64,000 bases of DNA from Agrobacterium larrymoorei (GTDB taxonomy: Bacteria; Pseudomonadota; Alphaproteobacteria; Rhizobiales; Rhizobiaceae): the NCBI RefSeq assembly GCF_030819275.1, contig NZ_JAUTBL010000002.1:622501-686500 (forward strand). Reading direction: 5' to 3'. Positions within the stretch are counted from its first letter, which is position 1; every line of letters begins with the position of its first letter. The position numbers and the translations under genes were made by a program. The notes below the pieces were generated by a model that saw only the letters and a list, made by a program, of their open reading frames with translations, was not told the DNA's origin and searched no databases. Of this stretch, positions 9,695 to 19,631 are shown piece by piece.

Positions 9695-10333
9695 ATGTTC
9701 GTGACCGAGGCTCTTGCCCAGTCAGCAGCGCCGTCAACCGGAACGACGACGGAAACACCCGCTGTCGGCCAGACGGCCCCGGAAGCAACGCATACGGAAA
9801 CCGGAGTGGCGCATGACGCCGGTCACGGATCCGGCGTATTTCCGCCTTTCGATTCGTCGACCTACGCATCCCAGCTTTTGTGGCTGGCGATCTCGTTCGG
9901 CATTTTCTACGTGCTCATGAAGAAAGTCATCGTGCCGCGTGTCGGTGGCATCCTTGAGGATCGTCATGGCCGTATCGCACAGGATCTCGATGAAGCCTCC
10001 CGGCTGAAGTCTGAGGCTGACGCCGCGATCGAAACCTACGAAAAAGAACTTGCTGCAGCACGCGCCAAGGCTGGATCCATCGCATCCGCTGCTCGCGACG
10101 CTGCAAAGGCCAAGGCTGATGCCGACCGCGCCGCGGTCGAAGCGGAACTGGCTGAAAAGCTTTCTGCTGCCGAAGCGCGTATCGCGTCCATCAAGCAGCA
10201 GGCATTGGCCGATGTCGGCACGATTGCCGAAGAAACCGCGACTGCCGTGGTCGATCAGCTGATCGGCTTGAAGGTCAAGGACACCGATGCCAAGGCAGCC
10301 GTTGCTGCGGTATCCGACGTGAAGGGGGCTTGA
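9695..10333 (+). CDS. atpF': ATP synthase F0 subunit b' (second b-type stator)
   Basis: This b-type peripheral stalk subunit has 212 residues. It opens with an Ala/Thr/Pro-rich extension (about 1-55), followed by one membrane helix (about 55-75, [17 protein letters not shown]). The rest is a long charged Ala-rich helix typical of the stator. Alphaproteobacteria carry two unequal b subunits, and this is the longer b' type. GGAGG at 9685-9689 sits 5 bases before ATG 9695, which decides the start over GTG 9689. The stop lies one base before atpF. Confidence 0.93.
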   Translation: MFVTEALAQSAAPSTGTTTETPAVGQTAPEATHTETGVAHDAGHGSGVFPPFDSSTYASQLLWLAISFGIFYVLMKKVIVPRVGGILEDRHGRIAQDLDEASRLKSEADAAIETYEKELAAARAKAGSIASAARDAAKAKADADRAAVEAELAEKLSAAEARIASIKQQALADVGTIAEETATAVVDQLIGLKVKDTDAKAAVAAVSDVKGA

Positions 10334-10334
10334 G

Positions 10335-10820
10335 ATGGCGTTTGATGCAACATTCTATGCACTCGTAGGTCTCATTCTCTTCTTCGTGCTGATTGCTTAC
10401 CTCAAGGTTCCGGGCATGTTGGCAAGCTCGCTCGATGAGCGCGCCAAGAACATCACCGAAGAACTGGCGGAAGCCAAGCGGCTGCGTGAAGAAGCCCAGC
10501 ACCTGCTGGCTGAGTATCAGCGCAAGCGGAAGGAAGCGGAAGCGGACGCAGCGAACATCGTTGCCGCGGCTGAACGCGAAGCTGCAGCGCTGACGGCGGA
10601 AGCCAAGGCAAAAACGGAAGAGTTTGTCGCTCGCCGTACCGCGCTTTCCGAGCAGAAAATCAAGCAGGCTGAAACAGATGCGATCGGCGCTGTTCGCTCC
10701 GCGGCAGTCGACATTGCAATCGCAGCGTCGGAAAAGCTGATCGCTGAAAAGACGACGGCTGCTGTCAAGGGCAAGCTGATCAAATCTGCTATCGGCGAAG
10801 TCAAGTCGCGCTTGAACTAA
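10335..10820 (+). CDS. atpF: ATP synthase F0 subunit b
   Basis: This is the second peripheral stalk subunit. The 161 residues have a short N-terminus, a membrane helix at about 6-26, and then a long charged helix with Ala/Glu/Lys heptad character. The start lies 1 base after the b' stop, so the two stator subunits are probably translated in step. A terminator follows at 10852. The F1 genes (atpHAGDC) are not in this window, which agrees with the split arrangement known in alphaproteobacteria. Confidence 0.95.
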   Translation: MAFDATFYALVGLILFFVLIAYLKVPGMLASSLDERAKNITEELAEAKRLREEAQHLLAEYQRKRKEAEADAANIVAAAEREAAALTAEAKAKTEEFVARRTALSEQKIKQAETDAIGAVRSAAVDIAIAASEKLIAEKTTAAVKGKLIKSAIGEVKSRLN

Positions 10821-10851
10821 GCTCTGCAAATCTGATCGCATTGAATAGTCG

Positions 10852-10886
10852 AAACCCCTTCCGGTACTCACCGGGAGGGTTTTTTT
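10852..10886 (+). terminator. Rho-independent terminator of the F0 operon
   Basis: The 5' arm is about 10852-10865 (ACCCCTTCCGGT). The loop is ACTC, and the 3' arm is about 10870-10879 (ACCGGGAGGGT). Seven T residues follow. Confidence 0.88.
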
Positions 10887-11418
10887 GTTGTTCTGTTCTG
10901 GAGATCGGGAGCCGCAAGCAGCGTCACCTTTGAGGTGCGGGATAGAGGCGGTGAGCCATGTCGTGAGTTGGAAAACATCCCGAAATGGCCATCGCGCCGC
11001 GTTGTGGGACATGTTGAGACGCCGACGCCTAGGGCTTCACATGATTTACGATGTAGAAGCCCGCGTTTATTTTGGCAGGCTAGGTGAGATGTCGCGTAAA
11101 TCGAAAGTATCAGTCGATTATTGCTTCCCGCGAGGGTAGTCGCTTTACAAGCGAAATCGTCGAAATGAACGTGCTGTTGCGCATTAATTTTCGTATCCGC
11201 AATGAGTCTGTTGGGGTGTCGGAAAAACATAACGACCTACTATTTCAATGAGTATTTTAATTAAATATAAATAATATATAATAATATTTGATTATAAGTG
11301 TCGTAGATGGCGCTATGAAATAACACTGCTCGCATCGATGAGCATAACTCGAATAAACCTCGAATGACACGGTTCTACCTCCAAGATTACTTCCACAGAT
11401 TTATTTGAGGATGATGCT
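10887..11418. other. Intergenic region with AT-rich end before the chemoreceptor gene
   Basis: There is no convincing gene in these roughly 530 bases. Short open frames on both strands lack a ribosome site and protein-like composition. The stretch 11240-11300 is strikingly AT-rich for this genome (runs of TTAATTAAATATAA type). It probably holds the promoter or bendable upstream DNA of the chemoreceptor gene. Confidence 0.4.
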
Positions 11419-13242
11419 ATGAAATTATCGATCGGCAAGGTTCTGGCTGCTCTGTCTGGAGTCATGATTCTTGTGGCGGGTGTGCAAGGCATCTCCTCAA
11501 TCATATCCATGTCGCAGATCGAAGATGGGATCGGTGTGATTGTCCGGGAGCGGGTGTCCGGTTTTATCGTGATTGGTGCCATCAATGCCGACATTGGAAG
11601 CATCAGAAATGCCCAGAGCGCAATTGTTATTGCGGATCCGGACGCACGAGCCAATTTTCAGGCCGATTTGGCGAAGGCTGAAAGTGCGCTTGCGGCGAGG
11701 GTGAAGGAGTATCAGGAATATCTCGTTGATGATGCGGACAAGCAGAATTTTGAGAACTTCAACGCGCGCTGGGCTGCGGCCGAAAGCAAGTGGACACAAG
11801 TGCAGGCCCTTGTCGATGCCAACAGGATTGATGAGGCGAGATCGATGTTCGCCGGTAGTGCGCTGGCTGCCTACAATCAAGCGAAGAGCACACTTCAAGA
11901 CGCAGTCAACGACATTGAGGCGGATGTGCGCCGTGAGGGTAATGTCACCGTCTCGACGGCTGGCTCTGCGATCACGCTCAACTACATCGCGCTTGCTCTT
12001 GCGCTGACGATCGGCCTTGGCGCGGCGGTCTTTGGCAATCGTTATATCGCACGGCCGCTCGTGCAGATGACGGGCGTCATGCTCAAGTTGTCTTTGGGCG
12101 ATACGCAGATCGATATCCCAGGGCGTCGCCGCAAGGACGAAATCGGCTCCATGGCGGATGCCGTGGAGGTCTTTCGTCAAAGCGCGATCGAGAACAAGCG
12201 CCTTGAGGCCGAGGCTGAGCAGAACCGCACGCGCGCCGAGAGCGAACGTCTGGAGGCCCAGCAAAAGGCCGAGGCCGAGGAGCGGCTGCGTGTGGCGACA
12301 TCCGGCCTTGCAGCGGGACTTCGCCGGCTTGCCTCAGGCGACCTGGCGTTCCGCCTTAACGAAAAATTTGCGCCTGATTTCGAGCCGCTCAGAAATGACT
12401 TCAATCAGTCGATCCAGCAGCTTGGAAATACGCTCATGGAAATTTCGCGCGCCATTGAGACGATGAACAGCGGAACCCGGGAAATTGCCGAAGGGGCGTC
12501 CGATCTTTCCCGGCGCACCGAGCAGCAGGCCGCAACCCTGGAACAGACGGCGGCAGCGCTGGATGAAATTACCGTCAACGTCGCGAACTCCACCAAACGC
12601 GCCCAGGAGGCGACAGGTGCTGCGAGCGAGGCCAACCGCGCCGCAAAGGTCTCCGGTGATGTCGTTGCAGCGGCTGTGGACGCCATGCAGCGCATTGAAC
12701 AATCCTCGGGCCAGATTTCCAATATCATTGTGGTGATCGACGAGATTGCCTTTCAGACCAATCTGCTGGCGCTAAACGCGGGTGTTGAAGCCGCGCGTGC
12801 TGGTGAGGCGGGCAAGGGCTTCGCCGTTGTTGCGCAGGAAGTGCGCGAACTGGCGCAACGCTCAGCGAGGGCGGCGAAGGAAATCAAGGAACTGATCGGT
12901 AAGTCATCGCATGAGGTGGAGAATGGTGTGAAGCTGGTCCAGCAGACCGGTGAGGCACTCAAAGCAATCAGCCACCATGTCGAAGCTGTCAATGAGCATA
13001 TGGGCGCGATTGCCACGTCATCCCAGGAGCAGGCGACCGGTCTCACGGAAGTCAATACAGCCGTCAACCAGATGGACCAGACGACGCAGCAGAATGCAGC
13101 ATTGGTGGAGGAAACCACCACTGCAACCTCGGCACTGGCGACAGAAAGCGACAAACTCCGTGCGCTGCTGGAGCAATTCAAGCTGGCCGATCATGCGCAG
13201 CGCGGTGATGGCCGCGATAGCGACATGCGGCTTGCCGGATAA
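11419..13242 (+). CDS. Methyl-accepting chemotaxis protein
   Basis: This is a transmembrane chemoreceptor of 607 residues. A membrane helix at about 7-29 precedes a periplasmic four-helix-bundle-like sensor (about 30-187). A second helix follows (about 188-210), then HAMP (about 211-265), a linker with a second HAMP-like unit ([13 protein letters not shown], about 300-345), and the signalling domain. The hairpin tip, including [19 protein letters not shown], is highly conserved and contacts CheA/CheW. There is no C-terminal pentapeptide for CheR docking. The gene is monocistronic with an AT-rich upstream region. The ligand cannot be predicted. Confidence 0.95.
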   Translation: MKLSIGKVLAALSGVMILVAGVQGISSIISMSQIEDGIGVIVRERVSGFIVIGAINADIGSIRNAQSAIVIADPDARANFQADLAKAESALAARVKEYQEYLVDDADKQNFENFNARWAAAESKWTQVQALVDANRIDEARSMFAGSALAAYNQAKSTLQDAVNDIEADVRREGNVTVSTAGSAITLNYIALALALTIGLGAAVFGNRYIARPLVQMTGVMLKLSLGDTQIDIPGRRRKDEIGSMADAVEVFRQSAIENKRLEAEAEQNRTRAESERLEAQQKAEAEERLRVATSGLAAGLRRLASGDLAFRLNEKFAPDFEPLRNDFNQSIQQLGNTLMEISRAIETMNSGTREIAEGASDLSRRTEQQAATLEQTAAALDEITVNVANSTKRAQEATGAASEANRAAKVSGDVVAAAVDAMQRIEQSSGQISNIIVVIDEIAFQTNLLALNAGVEAARAGEAGKGFAVVAQEVRELAQRSARAAKEIKELIGKSSHEVENGVKLVQQTGEALKAISHHVEAVNEHMGAIATSSQEQATGLTEVNTAVNQMDQTTQQNAALVEETTTATSALATESDKLRALLEQFKLADHAQRGDGRDSDMRLAG

Positions 13243-13288
13243 TGGGTGGCACCTCGCTCTCCTATCGACGTAGCAGAAATTCCAGGTT

Positions 13289-13963
13289 TTAAGCCACATC
13301 TGCTTCGGCAGCGTCCTGACGAAGCGGCCGAAAGCTCATCCGATGAAGGGAACACGCGCCATGGGCCTCAATGGCGCGAAGATGCACAGGCGTCCCGTAA
13401 CCCGCATGAAGCTCGAAGCCATAGGCGGTGTGCACCGTCCCGGCACGCTCCATCATTCGGTCTCTTGTCACTTTGGCGATAATCGATGCGGCGGCAATCG
13501 ACAGGGATCGTGCGTCACCCTTGATCACAGCCTTCGCTTCACAAGACATGCCGGGCGGTTGATCGCGCCCATCAGCCAATACCAGTCGAGGCGAAAGCTC
13601 AAGGCCAAGAACAGCGCGGCGCATGGCATCGAGGCTGGCGCGGAGGATATTGATCCGGTCTATCAGAGCAGGCCCGGATGAGGCGACCGAGACGATCGAG
13701 GTTTCCACGATCTTCGTGAACAGCACTTCCCGTTTCGCCTTGGTCAGCTTCTTTGAATCATCGAGACCATCTGGGATATTGTCGGGGTCAAGAATGACGG
13801 CGGCGGCAACGACGGGGCCGGCCAAAGGCCCGCGTCCAGCCTCATCCGTCCCTGCCACGGGCCAAAGGCCGCGCTGGCGGGCTTCTAGCTCCATGCTGAA
13901 GTCGGGGCTCGCCGGAGCAAGATCGAACAGGGCAGGAGAATCGGATGCTGTGCGTCGCTTCAT
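13289..13963 (-). CDS. rnhB: Ribonuclease HII
   Basis: RNase HII cuts RNA in RNA/DNA hybrids and removes single ribonucleotides from DNA in the cytosol. The catalytic acids D40 and E41 are in [13 protein letters not shown], and D131 is in LVLADG. DDSKKL and [16 protein letters not shown] are also conserved. I chose ATG at 13963, giving 224 residues; a longer frame upstream has no family resemblance. The N-terminal 30 residues before the catalytic core are a short extension often seen in rhizobia. It stands alone on the minus strand. Confidence 0.95.
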   Translation of the reverse strand: MKRRTASDSPALFDLAPASPDFSMELEARQRGLWPVAGTDEAGRGPLAGPVVAAAVILDPDNIPDGLDDSKKLTKAKREVLFTKIVETSIVSVASSGPALIDRINILRASLDAMRRAVLGLELSPRLVLADGRDQPPGMSCEAKAVIKGDARSLSIAAASIIAKVTRDRMMERAGTVHTAYGFELHAGYGTPVHLRAIEAHGACSLHRMSFRPLRQDAAEADVA

Positions 13964-14265
13964 GCGGCGGAAACTTGCACAGACACCCGATCTCCCGCAA
14001 GCCCCCGGTGCGGCGATAGACAACCCGTAGGGCGTGGTTGTCATCCGTGGCGCGAGAGGCCAGGATCGTTTTCCTATAGGGCGGCGGAAAACGAGAAATC
14101 GCACGCGAGGCGGCGGAACCGGGGGCAATGCCGGTGCGTCAGGGACGCGCACCGAACATTTCTTCAAAGAGTGACTTAGTAGCCGTGGTCTTTACGCAAT
14201 AATCTAAAGACGCTTGGAAACCGATGTCATAAGGCGGAGTTGGCGTGGCCGAGCGTCTCCATCCT
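13964..14265. other. Intergenic region between the radical SAM gene and rnhB
   Basis: These 302 bases lie between two minus-strand genes. I see no gene, repeat or clear terminator in them. A promoter for rnhB must lie here if it is not read through from the upstream gene. Confidence 0.35.
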
Positions 14266-15423
14266 TCAAAGCAAGGAAAGTTGGACGCCGGCACCGCCGG
14301 GCGGAGCAAAGAGATCATCACGCAGCTGGATACCCCTGCGAATGAGACCGAGCCTTTTGGTCGCCATCTCGAAGCGGCGGCTGATCTGCCAAGCATAGGG
14401 ACCAGCACCCTTCATGCGCTTGCCAAACTCCGCATCATAATCCTTCCCGTCGCGCATGGAGCGCACCAGCGACATGACATGGCGGTAGCGGTCCGGGTAA
14501 TTACGCAGCAACCAGTCGCGGAACAGCGGGCTAACCTCGAGTGGTAGACGCAGCAGCACATAAGAGGCTTCCGTAGCCCCGGCGGCTTTGCCAGCCTCTA
14601 ACACGCGCTCGATCTCATGATCGTTCAGTGCGGGGATGACAGGAGCCATCATGACGGCCACTGGTATCCCGGCTTCCGTCAGCGTTTTGACTGCCTCCAA
14701 CCTTTTCGATGGCGTCGAGGCGCGTGGCTCCATGCTGCGGGCCAGCTTGCGATCGAGCGTCGTCACCGAGATGCCGACTTTGACGAGACCCTTCTTCGCC
14801 ATGGGCGCCAGAATATCGATATCGCGCGTGATCAGCGCCGATTTCGTGACAATGGCGACCGGATGTTCCGCCTTGGCCAGCACCTCAAGGATCTGACGCA
14901 TGATCCGCCATTCCTTCTCGATCGGCTGGTAGGGATCGGTATTGGTGCCGATCGCAATCACCCGCGCCTTGTAGCCAGGCTTGGCAAGCTCGCGCTCCAG
15001 AAGTTTGGCGGCATCCGGCTTGGCAAAGAGCTTCGCTTCAAAATCGATCCCGGCCGAAAGTCCCATATAGCTGTGCGTTGGCCGGGCGAAGCAATAGATG
15101 CAGCCATGCTCGCAGCCGCGATAGGGATTGATCGACCGGTCGAAGGGAATGTCGGGCGATTCGTTGCGGGTAATGATGGTGCGCGGCTTTTCCACCTGCA
15201 CATCCGTCTTGAACTCAGGGAGTTCTTCGATAATGTCCCAGCCATCGTTAAAGGCTTCATGCTGCAACGTCTCGAAACGACCACCAGGATTGATGCCCGC
15301 ACCTCTGCCGCGACGACGATCGATTTCGATCCTGAGACCGGAGTCATCTGCCAGAGCATTGGCAATATCCGGCGTATGGCCCGGCTGATAGGCAGCCTGC
15401 CCCGAAAGCACTTGGTGTCTCAT
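14266..15423 (-). CDS. PA0069-family radical SAM protein
   Basis: This is a radical S-adenosylmethionine enzyme of unknown reaction. The 4Fe-4S motif CxxxCxxC is at C104, C108 and C111 (YRGCEHGCIYCFARP). The surrounding sequence, with INPYRGCEHGC and HSYMGLSAGIDFE, is diagnostic of the PA0069 / spore-photoproduct-lyase-like group. The TIM-barrel continues with GTNTDPYQP, VTKSALITRD and GISVTTLD. At 385 residues it is full length. No partner gene is apparent. A role in nucleic acid repair or modification is sometimes suggested from SplB similarity, but this is inference. Confidence 0.88.
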   Translation of the reverse strand: MRHQVLSGQAAYQPGHTPDIANALADDSGLRIEIDRRRGRGAGINPGGRFETLQHEAFNDGWDIIEELPEFKTDVQVEKPRTIITRNESPDIPFDRSINPYRGCEHGCIYCFARPTHSYMGLSAGIDFEAKLFAKPDAAKLLERELAKPGYKARVIAIGTNTDPYQPIEKEWRIMRQILEVLAKAEHPVAIVTKSALITRDIDILAPMAKKGLVKVGISVTTLDRKLARSMEPRASTPSKRLEAVKTLTEAGIPVAVMMAPVIPALNDHEIERVLEAGKAAGATEASYVLLRLPLEVSPLFRDWLLRNYPDRYRHVMSLVRSMRDGKDYDAEFGKRMKGAGPYAWQISRRFEMATKRLGLIRRGIQLRDDLFAPPGGAGVQLSLL

Positions 15424-15753
15424 CTGATGCTCCTGACCGGCCAGCGCCAGCGAATTGGATGAGCAAATATCTAATGCACAAATGAGAACAATACAAGAAC
15501 AAAAATTGGGGCAGTGAGATCGTCGCGTAGTGAGGAGGCAATGAAGGTCTGCTTCATGGGATCCGCAGCAAGCGAGAAGGGAAAGATTTTTGAGCGACCA
15601 GCGCGTTTGGAAAGGTGATTTGGGCTCGCGCGCCTTACCCCTTTTTTAGTCTACACACCGTGCTTTCCGAAAATCGGTTCCGATTTTCCGGCCGATGCTG
15701 TAGCCATGCTACAGGAACTTTATTGATCGGAACGCATCGCAAGTGACAACAAC
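15424..15753. other. Divergent intergenic region with a palindromic repeat
   Basis: This region separates the minus-strand radical SAM gene from the plus-strand glycosyltransferase. It holds the palindromic element at 15660-15703 and presumably both promoters. I could not assign either with confidence. Confidence 0.45.
15660..15703. repeat. Palindromic intergenic repeat, copy A
   Basis: The core CCGAAAATCGG-TTCCGATTTTCCGG is a dyad followed by CCGATGCTGTAGC. A closely matching copy lies at 21186-21233, including the GTGCTTT lead-in and the GATGCTGT trail. Elements of this kind are scattered in rhizobial genomes. Confidence 0.75.
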
Positions 15754-16272
15754 ATGCTGACAGTCATCATGGAATGCCACAACAACGAACCAGCGCTAGC
15801 GCACACGCTTTCGGCGCTGGTCACGGGCGCCGTGAAGGGTCTGATCAGCGATGTCATCATTCTCGACCACGCCTCGCAGGATGGCTCGGCGCGTGTTGCG
15901 GAGGCTGCCGGTTGCCGCTTCCATCAGAGCTGGAAGATCGACGATGTCATTCAGTCGATCCGCGGCGATTGGATTTTGCTGATCGAGCCGGGCAGCCGTC
16001 CGCAGGGTGGCTGGATCGAGGATATTCTCGAATACATGGCGTTGAACGAGCGACCGGCGCAGTTCTCGCCATCACGCTATTATAAGAAACCCTTCCTCGA
16101 GCGAATGCTTCGGCGCGGTCCACCTCTGGAGTTTGGCCTCTTGCTGCGCAAGCGGGATGCAATCGAGCTCGCAAAATCCGGCCTGCCGCTGAAGGAGTTT
16201 TCAAAAACGCAGAAGCCTCTCAGATTAACGGCGGAGTTGGTGCCGGCTTGGGCGCTCAGTCCTGTGCGGTAG
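15754..16272 (+). CDS. Short GT2-like glycosyltransferase
   Basis: The 172-residue protein has a nucleotide-sugar-binding Rossmann-like start (MLTVIMECHNNEPALAHTLSAL) and DVIILDHASQDGS, which resembles the GT-A fold. WILLIEPGSRPQGGW is in the place of the usual DxD segment but has no clear DxD. It is shorter than most GT2 enzymes (over 220 residues), so it may be a trimmed or regulatory member, and catalysis is uncertain. There is no membrane segment. It stands alone between intergenic regions. The acceptor sugar cannot be inferred. Confidence 0.7.
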   Translation: MLTVIMECHNNEPALAHTLSALVTGAVKGLISDVIILDHASQDGSARVAEAAGCRFHQSWKIDDVIQSIRGDWILLIEPGSRPQGGWIEDILEYMALNERPAQFSPSRYYKKPFLERMLRRGPPLEFGLLLRKRDAIELAKSGLPLKEFSKTQKPLRLTAELVPAWALSPVR

Positions 16273-16699
16273 AGCGTCTTTAGAGCGCGCTTTTTGGTCA
16301 CCCAAGCTAAAAGGCAGGTCAGCGTAACTCTGAGCTTTGCCGGTTGCAAGCCGCAGTATTCAGAAAGTCCGGTGAAGGCCATCGACTGGGTAGCGTCCCT
16401 TTCCAGTCATCTCGATACAGATCGACCTCGGCCGAGAAGAAGGCCAGGCGTGCTGTTTTGTTTCGATGGAGGCTTCCACTTTCTTAAGGTGCCCGGGACA
16501 CCTCGAACGAGGGTACCGATGGAGAAGACCTCTTATCAGTGCGGTGCCAGCATCTCTTCTGGCGCGGCGGTGGCGACGGGCGGTGACCACCGAGGCGGTT
16601 ATTGAGCTGCAAATCGCGTTATCCTGTACCCGCCCCTGGAAGAACTCCGAGGGCGGGGGTCTTAACGCCAGAAATACAGGAACTGATCCAGAACCAGTG
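16273..16699. other. Intergenic region downstream of the glycosyltransferase and ferritin genes
   Basis: These 427 bases lie between convergent genes. No protein-like frame is convincing. A hairpin with arms CCCGCCC (16629-16635) and GGGCGGG (16651-16657) could end the ferritin transcript, but no T run follows on either strand. Confidence 0.4.
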
Positions 16700-17197
16700 T
16701 TACCCGCTCTTGGCCAGGTTCCCAATCTCCCGGTCGATGAGATAGTCGGCATTGGGACCTTCGCCAATCAGTTCGATTTTCCCAAGGATTGAGCGGCAAA
16801 GGCTGTCCTCCTCGTGCTGCTCGTCGACGAACCATTGCAGAAATGACGTTGTTGCATGGTCTTTTTCCGCGCGCGCGAGATCGACAGCGGCATTGATAGC
16901 CGCGGTAACACGGGATTCGTGCTCTGTGACGATCGTGAAAAGGCCCTTTATGTCGTTTGCGGTCACCTGCGGTGCAGGCAGTTCTTTGAAGGTGACTTTT
17001 GCGCCGAGGTCGTTGAGAAAATTGAAAATGCGGTGCATGTGCTCTAGTTCTTCAGCGGCATGTCCGAGCAAAAATTTATAGCAACCATCAAGATTGCGTT
17101 CAGCGGCCCAAGCGGCTGTCTGAAGATAAGCGTGGTGCGCACGCAGTTCGCCATTGAGAAGGTCGTTCAAGGTTGCTTCTAAAAGTTTATTGGCCAT
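16700..17197 (-). CDS. ftnA: Bacterial non-heme ferritin
   Basis: This is an iron-storage ferritin that forms a 24-subunit shell and oxidises Fe(II) at a di-iron site. Residues align with E. coli FtnA at identical numbers: E17, E50, H53, E94, Q127 and E130. FLQWFVDEQHEE is diagnostic. At 165 residues it is full length and lacks the heme-ligand methionine context of bacterioferritin. ATG at 17197 is chosen because AAGGAT lies 7 bases upstream. It follows the pseudoazurin gene by 79 bases on the same strand, downstream of an iron-type ABC transporter. It is therefore likely to belong to that cluster. Confidence 0.92.
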   Translation of the reverse strand: MANKLLEATLNDLLNGELRAHHAYLQTAAWAAERNLDGCYKFLLGHAAEELEHMHRIFNFLNDLGAKVTFKELPAPQVTANDIKGLFTIVTEHESRVTAAINAAVDLARAEKDHATTSFLQWFVDEQHEEDSLCRSILGKIELIGEGPNADYLIDREIGNLAKSG

Positions 17198-17276
17198 GGT
17201 TTGATCCTTGTTTTTTGGTGGAGGGAAATTGGGGCGACATAAACTCCCCATACAAAAGGGAGACCGTTTGCGTCGA

Positions 17277-17732
17277 TTACTGAGCTAGTTTTATCTGTAA
17301 AAGCGCAGCGTCCAGTCTTTCGCCCTTCATGACCAACTTTGGTCTGAGCTTTTCAGCCTTCTGCTTTACTATGTCGAGATTGGTGGGGGCTCCGACCTGG
17401 ATAACGCCGATCATCGCCATCATCAGATGCGGCGGGCAATAATAAAGGTAGATACCCTCGTGATCGACGGTCACGGTAAAGGCTTCATCCAGCTTGCTTT
17501 TCCATGGCGTCTCGCCTTCCGGCACAACATAGGACTGGACGGAGTGACCGGAATTCTCCGGCACGAAACTAATCGTGTCACCTAGTTCAGCTTTCACGAA
17601 GGAAGGCTCGAACACCATGCCGCCCTCCTTGCCGTAGTTGAGCATGAGAATTCTGTGCTCGGCAGCCATCAGTGGGCTGAGAGGAGCAGTGGCGGCCAAA
17701 ATCGCGGCAGCCATCATGAGAAGCCGTCTCAT
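17277..17732 (-). CDS. Pseudoazurin (periplasmic type I copper electron carrier)
   Basis: The 151-residue protein begins with a signal peptide (MRRLLMMAAAILAA, cleavage near AEH). A cupredoxin fold follows, with the full type I copper ligand set: H63 (NSGHSVQS), C99, H102 and M107 (YYCPPHLMMAM). The Cys-x2-His-x4-Met spacing is that of pseudoazurin. These proteins usually donate electrons to nitrite reductase or cytochrome peroxidase, but neither gene is here. Instead the start overlaps the stop of the upstream ABC ATPase by 4 bases (ATGA), so it is translationally coupled to a metal-siderophore importer. A role in reducing imported metal or metallophore is inference. Confidence 0.93.
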   Translation of the reverse strand: MRRLLMMAAAILAATAPLSPLMAAEHRILMLNYGKEGGMVFEPSFVKAELGDTISFVPENSGHSVQSYVVPEGETPWKSKLDEAFTVTVDHEGIYLYYCPPHLMMAMIGVIQVGAPTNLDIVKQKAEKLRPKLVMKGERLDAALLQIKLAQ

Positions 17733-18550
17733 TCAATAATTCCTTCAAGAGATTTAAGAGGAGCAAGGGGCGAGCCGCCCACCGGCTGAACGACGGGATT
17801 GCCCTGCCTATCGCGCAATACTTCCACGGCAACGCCATAGATTTCTGCGATAAGCGCCGGGGTGACTATAGTGCGCGGAGCACCTGTCGCCTGGAGTTCA
17901 CCATTTGCGATCACGAGCAGGTTATCGGCATATTGGCATGCAAGGTTGAGATCGTGGAGGACGACCAGTGTTACCCAGCCCTTTGCCCGGGTCTCGCGTC
18001 GCACAAGATCGAGCAAAGCGACCTGGTGTCTCAGATCGAGCGCGCTTACTGGCTCGTCCAGCAGCACCGCCTCTACCTCACGCATCAGAACTTGTGCGAA
18101 AAGCGCCATCTGTCGCTGCCCGCCGCTCAGCGTCGATATCTCCCTCGCGGCAAGATGCGGAATACCGGTTTGATGCAGACGCGTCATAGCCATATCCAAC
18201 GTCTCGTCGTCTACATGCAATGAGAGTCGCTGGAATCGGCCAAGAGCCACAACTTCCAGAACACTCAAGGCGATATGCGCCTCGGTGTCCTGCGGCATAT
18301 ATGCAAAATGATCCTGCCAGTCGCTTCTGCGCCGTGCTGTGCTCGCTGTGGTGCGGCGGTTGTGCTTGTTGAGGCTAATCGAGCCCGCGGCCAGCGGAAG
18401 ATCGCCAAAGATTGCTCGCAGAAGGGTCGTCTTACCCGTGCCGTTTGGGCCGATAACTGCATGAATCTGACCTGCGTCGAGGTCCGCCGACAGTTTCCGC
18501 ACAATCGAAAGACCGCTGCGATCGATGCAAACTCCGTTGAGAACCATCAT
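17729..18550 (-). CDS. FepC/FecE-type ABC transporter ATPase
   Basis: This is the cytosolic ATPase of an iron-siderophore, heme or B12-type importer. Walker A GPNGTGKTT is at residues 34-42. The signature LSGGQRQMALFAQ and Walker B VEAVLLDEP are followed by the D-loop SALDL and switch HDLN. At 273 residues the length is typical. The start at 18550 overlaps the permease stop as ATGA, and the 3' end overlaps the pseudoazurin start in the same way. A longer frame to 18583 would run into the permease gene and is not supported. The substrate is not readable from this subunit. Confidence 0.93.
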   Translation of the reverse strand: MMVLNGVCIDRSGLSIVRKLSADLDAGQIHAVIGPNGTGKTTLLRAIFGDLPLAAGSISLNKHNRRTTASTARRRSDWQDHFAYMPQDTEAHIALSVLEVVALGRFQRLSLHVDDETLDMAMTRLHQTGIPHLAAREISTLSGGQRQMALFAQVLMREVEAVLLDEPVSALDLRHQVALLDLVRRETRAKGWVTLVVLHDLNLACQYADNLLVIANGELQATGAPRTIVTPALIAEIYGVAVEVLRDRQGNPVVQPVGGSPLAPLKSLEGIIE

Positions 18551-19599
18551 CGTCCAGCCCTCTTTGGACTGAAGATGAGCCACAGAAGGAAAGGCACCCC
18601 GACGATAGCCGTAACGATTCCAACGGGGAACAGTGCGCCCGGAATGATTGATTTAGAGAGGATAGAGGCGGCGGAAAGCATGAGCGCTCCGCTGAGCACT
18701 GACATGGGTAGGAAGAATCGCTGGTCTTCTCCAACGGCCATGCGCGCAATATGCGGTGCTACCAACCCGATAAAGCCGATGACGCCGACAAAGCTCGTAG
18801 CAGTCGCGGTCATGATGGCGATGATGACGAGAACTTTCATGCGCAGGCGACGGACATTAATGCCGAGGCTCGCAGCCCGCATCTCCCCCATTCTCAATGC
18901 CGTCAGCTTCCAGCAGTCGGCCATCAACAGGCCGAAGCAGATCGCCGTCACAAATGCCGTTAGCCCCAGCGTTGGCCACGTCGCCTTGGTAAGGCTGCCG
19001 AACAGCCAAAACAGGATTTGCTGCGACAGTTCTGGCGACGATACGAATTGTATAAGTGATAGAAGCGACTGAAAGAGGAAAAGAAGTGCGATGCCGCCGA
19101 GGATGATGGTTTCGGCTGTTATTTGACGAAAGGACGCTAGCAGGTAGAGGAATAGTGCCGCTAGCATGGAGAAAATAAAGGCACCAGGTGGCACGGCGAT
19201 CATCGCATCAAGCCCGAACCCGCCAAGTGCAAGCACGAGTGCTGCGCCGAAACCAGCTGCAGCGGCCATGCCGAGCGTATAGGGGCTGGCCATTGGGTTG
19301 TTTAACAAGGTCTGCATCTGAGCGCCACCGGCTCCCAGCGCTGCACCAACGGCAAGCGCCATTAATGCCATGGGCAGTCGTAAGCCGCGGACAATGGCGT
19401 CCGTCATGACGGCACGTTCACCAAGACCTGTGAGAGACCGAACCACTTCGGCAGGAGACAGGAGCGAGGGACCGGTCGCTATATCCAGGACAAGACTTAC
19501 TGACATCAGTGCGAAAAAAATGAATACGATACGCCAACGGCGACGTTCGCGCAGACGATGCGCTCCGATCGCCTCGACATTATGGGCGGCAATTGTCAT
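18547..19599 (-). CDS. FecCD-type ABC transporter permease
   Basis: The 350-residue integral membrane protein has about nine to ten helices and belongs to the FecCD/BtuC family. Family features are RLPMALMALAVGAALGAGGAQMQTLLNNPMASPYTLGM near the N-terminus (conserved R and P) and GVIGFIGLVAPHIARM near the C-terminus, which contacts the ATPase. Only one permease gene is present, so it probably acts as a homodimer. The ATPase gene overlaps its 3' end. The binding-protein gene is 110 bases upstream, separated by a strong hairpin. Confidence 0.95.
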   Translation of the reverse strand: MTIAAHNVEAIGAHRLRERRRWRIVFIFFALMSVSLVLDIATGPSLLSPAEVVRSLTGLGERAVMTDAIVRGLRLPMALMALAVGAALGAGGAQMQTLLNNPMASPYTLGMAAAAGFGAALVLALGGFGLDAMIAVPPGAFIFSMLAALFLYLLASFRQITAETIILGGIALLFLFQSLLSLIQFVSSPELSQQILFWLFGSLTKATWPTLGLTAFVTAICFGLLMADCWKLTALRMGEMRAASLGINVRRLRMKVLVIIAIMTATATSFVGVIGFIGLVAPHIARMAVGEDQRFFLPMSVLSGALMLSAASILSKSIIPGALFPVGIVTAIVGVPFLLWLIFSPKRAGR

Positions 19600-19631
19600 G
19601 AAGAACCTGCTCTAAAACGGCATCGTTCAAC

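Noticed and set aside
10885..11230. Short open frames on both strands after the F0 terminator
   Set aside because: Low-complexity Arg-rich peptides without start context; the region is better seen as intergenic.
16294..16767. Overlapping small frames on both strands between the glycosyltransferase and ferritin genes
   Set aside because: Neither shows family resemblance; they conflict with each other and with ferritin.
17198..17276. Possible separate promoter and terminator between pseudoazurin and ferritin
   Set aside because: Only a 5-bp CTCCC/GGGAG stem is present and no clear -35/-10 pair, so read-through is the simpler reading.
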